DNA from: Calonectria ilicicola
Taxonomy: Eukaryota; Ascomycota; Sordariomycetes; Hypocreales; Nectriaceae
DNA length: 64,000 nucleotides
Assembly: GCA_020809705.1 (NCBI GenBank)
Contig: CP085830.1
Coordinates: forward strand, 4,464,001-4,528,000
Direction: 5' to 3'
The notes under the pieces were generated by a model. That model was not told where the DNA came from and searched no databases. It saw nothing but the letters and a program-made list of their open reading frames with translations. Every line of letters begins with the position of its first letter. Position 1 is the stretch's first letter. Below are positions 58,204 to 64,000 of this stretch, piece after piece. The position numbers and the translations under genes are program-made.

Positions 58204-58953
58204 TTACCAGGTAATCGACACAGCCTTACGCTCCCACTGAGGGTTCTCGTCGTTGAGCAGGTTCTGGTACATCCAGCGACCAACATCCTCGCGAGAGATG
58301 ACGTAGCCGACCGCCTTCTTCTCGACGCCGTTCTCGAGATCCTCAACGCCAACGCGGACTTTGCGCTTAGGCTTAGCACCATCCACCAGGAAGCTAGGGC
58401 GGACAGCCACCCAGCGCTCGGAACAAGCGCTAAGCTTCTCCTCCATGACCTTCTTGTCAGCGTGGGGCACCGAGAGCCCATAATGATAGAAGGTCTGGAA
58501 GCCCACAGGAACATCGCGGACGTGCTTGGAGATGCCCGTGGTGCTGATGACAGCGATCAGAGGCGTGCCCTGTGCGCCCTGAGCTCGCAGTCCGTTCAGG
58601 GCCTCGAGGACTGAAGCAATGCCCTTCTTGCAAACATCGGGGTCATCGACGGTGAATTTCTTGGGATCAAAAAGGCCACCGATAGTAAAGCTAATCTTAT
58701 CAACCAAGCGAGTGGGATCAAAAGGGTTGATGAGACAAGAGGCGACAGAGTCGGAGTCATGTGCGTTGCCCTGCATGATGTACAGGTTTGCTGGCTGCTC
58801 AGGGAACATATTCTCCAGCTTAGCAGGGTTGCGGCAGAGAGCAATGCAGGTGTGGCCATCGGCAATTGCGTTCTTGAGAGAAGAGAGGCCGCAGCCACCA
58901 GATGCGCCAAGGAAAGCGATAGTCTGGGTGTTGGTGTTGGTGTTGGCAGACAT
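58204..58953 (-). CDS. NAD(P)-binding protein, NmrA/atypical SDR-like
   Basis: A single exon of 249 residues from MSANTNTN (58953). A longer open frame exists up to 59154, also starting with ATG, but the extra 67 residues are Asn/Ser/His-rich and unlike the family, so I prefer the inner start. The N-terminal Rossmann motif is AFLGASGGCGLSSL (GxSGGxG), followed by ALCRNPAKL, where the Arg is typical of NADP binding. A LYIMQGNAHD block and the VISTTGISK strand follow, and the conserved end has VRPSFLVDGAKP and YVISREDVGRWMYQNLL. These features are those of atypical short-chain dehydrogenases of the NmrA/NAD(P)-binding-like kind, which bind nucleotide and may have regulatory or reductase roles. 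The substrate is unknown. Confidence 0.8.
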   Translation of the reverse strand: MSANTNTNTQTIAFLGASGGCGLSSLKNAIADGHTCIALCRNPAKLENMFPEQPANLYIMQGNAHDSDSVASCLINPFDPTRLVDKISFTIGGLFDPKKFTVDDPDVCKKGIASVLEALNGLRAQGAQGTPLIAVISTTGISKHVRDVPVGFQTFYHYGLSVPHADKKVMEEKLSACSERWVAVRPSFLVDGAKPKRKVRVGVEDLENGVEKKAVGYVISREDVGRWMYQNLLNDENPQWERKAVSITW

Positions 58954-60039
58954 GGTGATGTGGATTGTGTGCTGGCTTGTTGTTGTAAAAATGGGTGGAG
59001 ATGGGTGAGCTAGCTGATTGATGACTTGGCCAAAAGTGTTGCTGGTGTTGTTATTGATGATGTTCGTGTTGTGATGATGAGATGCTGGTGGTGATGGTGA
59101 TGATTTTCTAAATCTCAATTGTACTTGGGGGAAATGATATGTATTTATCGTCATCTACTGCATGTTCCATCTCGTTGTTCGTGAACCTCTCGCCTCCAAT
59201 CCTCGCGCTTGGGATTCTGTGGTGCGCGATGGCGGGGTACAAGCTGCAAGATGGAGTCCGCTCCTAAATTCTATGATGGTGTTAACAGCTGACTGGTACT
59301 TGAGCATTCGCGCCCCATCTCGCGCCTTCGGCCTTTCGCGAGATCACCAGCGAGGAGCGCCACGCGAAAATGCAGCGAGTGCGAAGATGCGGCTGTGCAG
59401 GACCACCCAAAATGGAAACCAGCCACACCTACCCTTCATACCCAATTCGACCATGCTGGCGTTGCAACACAACGACGAAGATGGATATGTATAGCAGAGT
59501 TTCCATATTTGGACATCAATACTGCGATTATCTCAATGCATCTCTTGCGCGCTCTTTTATTGACATTTGTGCTTGTGGTGGGGAGCCAACCACTCACGAG
59601 ACGAGTTTTGTTGTCGTCTGAAGCCAAGGATTGAGATGCATCAACCGTGCAAAAATATCCATTCGAGTCAACTAATATACGTTTAATCATGTATTCTCAA
59701 CTGCGCCCTAGTGACTCGCTAGATGCTGTGCGAAACTGATTAGTTCACTATCATACAGGATTGAGTAGTGCCATTCGATTCTGGTAACATTTTAGGGACA
59801 TTTATAGTAATATACACAATCCGCAATCACAAATACATAACAAGTTGTTTTTTAGTCAATTATTCAATTGAATCAATTAATATTAATGCGGAGCGATTCC
59901 GCTTGTCATTTAACTAAACTCCCCGAAAACAACAATGCAACCACCAACACCATTCGATGATGCCGTTTTTAAGTAATCATTCAATCCCTCGTCTCAGTGA
60001 CCTCACGCTATCAATCTAGTTCAAAATCCAACTCTGAAT
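58954..60039. other. Intergenic, 1.1 kb
   Basis: No supported gene. The first 200 bases hold the 5' leader of the gene at 58204, which is rich in short TTG/GTG repeats around 58960-59105. Confidence 0.45.
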
Positions 60040-60597
60040 TTACTTGGGCACGGTGTAAGTGCAGCTGTTAGGCTTGTCGATAGTGGCAGTGCGGGCAGTG
60101 AAGCCGAGGCAGCCCTTGTTGCCGGCGGGGTTTGCAATGCCGTTGGAGACCCAGACACTCCATGAGCCGCTGATGGCACCAGGGCAGGCAAGGAGACCTG
60201 CACCTTTGAAGTTCAGGTTGCCGTTCTTGTCAATAGCCCAGCCCTTGGTCTCGAATTTCTCAGGCAGGTTTGTGCTAGTAGTGTACTGGAGTACACCCTG
60301 CCCCATGCCAGAGCGGTCGGTGAAGGCTCTCTGGGGGATCTTGGCATTCTTGTTGTAGAGATGAAGCTCGCCGTTGACAATCTGGAAAGTAGCAGCGTTG
60401 TCTGACTTGGAAGTGCAAACAGCCTTCTGATTAGGCAGGCCCAAGTAGAAGCTGTTTCTGGCAGCTTGCAGCGGGTGGAAGTGAATTGCGGTGGCAGAGC
60501 GGAGGCTCATGACCTCGAATGGCTTAGAGGTAGTGGTGGCAGCCTCTACAAGGCCAGTGGCCACAAGAGGAGCGAAGAGGATGGCCTTGATCTGCAT
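60040..60597 (-). CDS. PhiA-like cell wall protein
   Basis: A single exon of 185 residues. The ATG at 60597 opens a signal peptide (MQIKAILFAPLVATGLVEA). The mature protein carries the features of the fungal PhiA family: FEVMSLRSATAIHFHPLQA near the start, IVNGELHLYNK, a GWAIDKNGNL.F stretch and C-terminal cysteines (CPGAIS, GCLGFTARTA, SCTYTV). PhiA of Aspergillus nidulans is a secreted wall protein required for phialide and conidium development; function here is by family. Candidate TATA boxes on the minus strand lie at 60667-60672, about 70 nt upstream, and at about 60752-60758. The longer in-frame start at 60651 would put a hydrophilic tail before the signal peptide. Confidence 0.9.
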   Translation of the reverse strand: MQIKAILFAPLVATGLVEAATTTSKPFEVMSLRSATAIHFHPLQAARNSFYLGLPNQKAVCTSKSDNAATFQIVNGELHLYNKNAKIPQRAFTDRSGMGQGVLQYTTSTNLPEKFETKGWAIDKNGNLNFKGAGLLACPGAISGSWSVWVSNGIANPAGNKGCLGFTARTATIDKPNSCTYTVPK

Positions 60598-63242
60598 CTT
60601 GACGGCTTGTGGGATTGAGTAGGAGGTGTGTTTGAAGATTGGTGATGGCAATCAAGGCAAAAGAGTTTATATGGTGTTGTAGTTGTTCCTGTTGTAGATG
60701 ATATTGATGGTGATGGAATAGACTACACATCAGGGAAGATTTCCCATTGTTTATATAAACCCCATGTTATTGTCGGGAAGCTCCTTGACATGAATGCGCC
60801 TACAGTAGCCTGGGCCCAGTGAACACACCAGTGGAAAGTAGCGTCGGGGACCCGCCACAAGCAGCCATGTTTTGATTGGAGCGTGTCTCAGCCATAGGTC
60901 CTCCAGCCCCGAGACTAGATGCAAATAGGCCCCTGTGGCTTGGGTCCAGACTCCAAAGAGCATTCCAATAGGGGGTAGCGCCAGGGCGAAGTCAGACGGA
61001 CGCGCCGAACATCCGAAGATGGCACCTAGAACGATGTTTTGGCATGGAAACTACCTGGGGCTGAGCCTCCGGGTCGACCCATGAGAGGAGGAAACAACCC
61101 AATTCTAAAATTAGCAGGAGATTTAGTTTTTCGTTAGTCGCAACCAAAAAATGCTTGAATTTTGTTGACAGCTTGGCTAGTGTGCTGAAAGTGTGCTGTT
61201 CAGTCAGGGACATCACAACCCCCTACCAAGATGATTTTCTCGAATATTGTCCACAGCTATCATTTTTTTTTTCATGCGCTTTTGCGCCAGAAAATCTGCA
61301 CATGTTACAGAGATTTATTCCAAATGGATACAGAACAGCAAATCAGAAAATTTGCCAGCCATCGTTCCAGGCTGAGTCACAGCAACCCGTCAAAACCTCT
61401 AGTCAATCATCCACTACCCTAAACCCACCCATTTCTACCTGCAAGGTTTGACTATAGGAACAAGAAATTCTAATAAACACAATTTTTATTGGAATTTCTA
61501 ATCTATTGCGAATAATGGATAATGATCGAACTTGGAGGTCATGATAAAAATAATGTACGTAGCCTAACATGTAAACTCTTTGATTGTACCAATGCTTCAC
61601 GCAACGCATTGACTCCCTTGAATTATCTCACTAAAACCACGATTACTTTGACGTACAACTCATGGGATGAAAAAGACAATGAGGATTTGTAAGCGAGCGG
61701 AACGTGTAGATGCGATTTGTCTTTATTTCACAAACCTTTTACCTGAAAGAAAGGCCAATGTGTGATTGTGACAACCGCGGCATAAGAATCTATCCCCGTG
61801 CCAACCAATTGGATCACAGTCTCAACAGACTCAGTTGTCGCAGCCAATCAAATCAATGGACAAGTTATGAGACAGCAATGAACCCGCTGTGTTGATCACA
61901 CATCTATTTGTTTGCGAAGGCTGACCCGCTCGGTTGCGTCTCTCCTGTTTTTGATACCCTCTTTTTATGCATTGCTATTTCACTATCACAGGGGATGCTG
62001 ACTCGATGCTTGGCTAAATTTGAGAACCTGTTTGCACGTGCTTCAGTCCGTGGAGACCCAATGCTTCTCTCCAAAACGTGGTAATGGGCCATGATAAAAA
62101 ACATGGCCCACATGGCTAGAAATAGTGAGAGGCATTTGAATCTATGAGAAGAGAAATGGATGAATAGATTAATAGGTAAAAAGTAACCTGTTATGACGAT
62201 GTTTAACTGACAAGTCATCCTGTTCTTTTTTTTTTTTTAATTTTTTTTTTATTTTCGTACTGTAGTCATCTGAGAGAAGCTCGTGTGCTGTGACTTAATT
62301 GCAGGGCGACCGACAGCCTCGTTTATGTTCTTCAGCCATCACATTTTCGTTGAGGTCGAACCATTTCGGAATCTATGGATTCCGAATGCATGGTGAAAGT
62401 CCAAGACCAATCTTTACTGCCATGTTTGACATGATCTGCACCAATCATATGCAAGATTTGAGAGTGAAATTTCTCACATTTGTCTTATTTGGCAAACTTT
62501 CTGTTATCCTTATTGGCGGCGGGTGATGCCGCTGGTCTTGACCTGTACGTGCTTATGCATACTAAGACCAATCACCTCGCCTCAAACCGCGGAACATGGT
62601 GCCGAGGTGATAGTTAGCGTCATCACAGCTGTTCCTGGCACTAGCGCAGGGCATGTCTCAGTTCTACAGGAGAAAATCTCCATTTTACAGACCAGAGCGA
62701 TGGGATTTCTTTTGCCAAGTGGACTTCTGCTTGGAAAAGGGTAAAGGCTGATGGACTACTGTGTCTGATTAAACTCGGGCCGCAATCGTAGTGTAATGAC
62801 GCGATCTCTTTTTTCATGCTGTGTGCTATTTCAAACCTGATCGCCTACTAGCTAATCTGGCAAGAAATTGAGAGTTTTGCATGTAGTCCCATTGATTGAA
62901 TTGTGAATAAAAAGAGTTGGTAGAGCGAGAAAAAATGCACAAGGCCAAGCCGACAACTGGAAGAAGGGCCGACTCCTCAAACAGTCACAATCACTGCAGC
63001 AGAGAACTGGGTGTCTTGGTTCCGCCATCGACTTACCAACCCGCCTCATTGTTCCACAAATGGATTTCCTCAGACTGCTCGAAAAGGTGCAAAGTATATT
63101 AGATAATCCTGTTATTTCAACTATATATTCTCTTCGAGTTTCCCTCGATGGAAAAAAATCATCATCACTATCATTTCATTCCATTCACCACCTGCCTACA
63201 AACACTCTCTACTATCTCAAGCTAGGCAGACCATTTGCAAAC
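60598..63242. other. Shared upstream region, 2.6 kb
   Basis: Lies between divergent secreted-protein genes. No supported gene; a T-run array at 62227-62250 interrupts AT-rich DNA. Confidence 0.45.
63122..63127 (+). promoter_or_regulatory. Candidate TATA box for the Kex2-repeat precursor
   Basis: TATATA, 116 nt upstream of the ATG at 63243. Confidence 0.35.
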
Positions 63243-64000
63243 ATGCAGCCTTCAATTCTCTTTCTTTCTACCTTCGTACTCGCAGCTCTTGCTGCTCCCG
63301 TTGAATCTCAACCCGCCCTTGGCCTCAATACCGTCCAGGATGTCAAGCGGGCTTTGGATAACGTTCAACCTGTTGAACGGGCTGTTGTTGACACCGTCGA
63401 CAGCACCCTAGTTGCCAGACAGTCAAGGGGCCGTGGTCGTGGCCGCAACAGGAACAGCAACGACAGGGGTTTGTTGCGAAACCTTGGAGACCTGTTGGAA
63501 GATGCCCTCAAGAAGCGAGACTTCGAGGAGCAAGAGGGTGCCCTGACCAAGCGGGAACCCAGAAGGAACCGAAACAACAACAATGACGACGACGATGACG
63601 ACGATGGTCTGCTTGATAACCTGAACACTACTTTGGAGGATCTCCTTCGTAAACGATCCTTTGAGGAAGAGGACGGCGCTCTTACCAAGCGTGAGCCTCG
63701 TAGAAACCGAAACAACAACAACGACGATGACGATGATGGTCTCTTGGATAACCTGAACACCACCCTGGAAGATCTTTTGCGCAAGCGTGCCCCGCTTGAT
63801 GAGCTGGACCCTCTTGGCTTTTTCTCGGAAGATCCCTTCGCTATTACAGCCGACGATCTTCTTGTCAAACGATCACCGCTTTTGGGAGGCAACAACCGCA
63901 ACAACCGTAACAACCGTAACCGCGGCGGCCGAAGAAACCGCAACAAGGGCCTGTTGCGAAACCTGAGAAACACTCTGGAGGATGCTGTCAAGAAGCGAGA
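63243..64000 (+). CDS. Secreted precursor with repeated Kex2-type dibasic sites (partial)
   Basis: The frame is open to the right edge: 252 codons and two bases, no stop. The signal peptide (MQPSILFLSTFVLAALA) is followed by a series of dibasic sites: VKR, KKR, TKR, RKR, TKR, RKR, VKR, KKR. These cut the protein into pieces of about 12, 28, 32, 34 and 42 residues after a longer first piece. Two piece types alternate: an acidic 12-mer ending GALTKR and a longer Arg/Asn/Asp piece beginning EPRRNRNNNN, with an acidic run, then GLLDNLNTTLEDLLRKR. The last pieces are Asn/Arg-rich. This is the layout of Kex2-processed repeat proteins, which release peptides in the Golgi. NTT sites could be glycosylated. 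No tyrosine is visible in the repeats, so it does not look like a known ustiloxin-type cyclic-peptide precursor. The peptide's role is unknown. Confidence 0.85.
   Translation, partial: MQPSILFLSTFVLAALAAPVESQPALGLNTVQDVKRALDNVQPVERAVVDTVDSTLVARQSRGRGRGRNRNSNDRGLLRNLGDLLEDALKKRDFEEQEGALTKREPRRNRNNNNDDDDDDDGLLDNLNTTLEDLLRKRSFEEEDGALTKREPRRNRNNNNDDDDDGLLDNLNTTLEDLLRKRAPLDELDPLGFFSEDPFAITADDLLVKRSPLLGGNNRNNRNNRNRGGRRNRNKGLLRNLRNTLEDAVKKR

Overview
The window is nuclear DNA of a filamentous ascomycete, most likely a Sordariomycete and plausibly Hypocreales. I cannot name a species. Genes carry short introns (about 47-97 nt) with GTAAGT/GTATGT-type donors and a GCTAAC/CTAAT branch site close to a YAG acceptor. 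Genes lie on both strands without operons, and intergenic spaces run from 0.2 to 6.5 kb. The families are typical of filamentous fungi: HET, HeLo, Goodbye/NACHT, LaeA-like methyltransferase, DUF3176, PhiA and Kex2-cut secreted proteins.

Layout. 0-4.2 kb: a HeLo-domain protein with a Hop-like TPR (minus strand, running off the left edge) shares a 0.7 kb promoter with a nine-exon LaeA-like methyltransferase. 7.9-9.8 kb: a secreted protein made of eight six-cysteine repeats, then a tRNA-Ser(AGA). 13.8-24.4 kb: a housekeeping block with an unrecognised four-helix membrane protein, the Fe-S scaffold CFD1, S-adenosylmethionine decarboxylase with an ATG-poor, uORF-bearing leader, and tail-to-tail NOP10 and NOB1, both ribosome-biogenesis factors. 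25.6-27.8 kb: an intronless HET-ankyrin gene bracketed by a 20-bp repeat. 27.8-34.2 kb: a long gene-free stretch with decayed repeats and microsatellites. 34.2-35.7 kb: an AAAP amino-acid permease. 38.5-48.1 kb: a DUF3176 membrane protein with an in-frame TGA, an 11-exon MFS transporter with a 9-nt exon, a LITAF-domain protein, a small MARVEL-like membrane protein and a Zn2Cys6 regulator. 50.4-55.1 kb: a 1492-residue Goodbye-NACHT-TPR-zinc protein. 56.2-64.0 kb: a protein methyltransferase, an NAD(P)-binding protein, a PhiA-like cell wall protein and, running off the right edge, a secreted precursor with repeated dibasic cleavage sites.

Two themes stand out. Three separate genes (HeLo-TPR, HET-ANK, Goodbye-NACHT) belong to the fungal NLR/incompatibility repertoire. 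Three encode secreted, cell-surface or precursor-type proteins (Cys-repeat, PhiA, Kex2-repeat). The rest is housekeeping or transport. I see no biosynthetic gene cluster, no intact transposon, no CRISPR and no rRNA. All gene models are read by eye from splice signals and frame; sequence-similarity statements come from recognising family motifs, not from a search.
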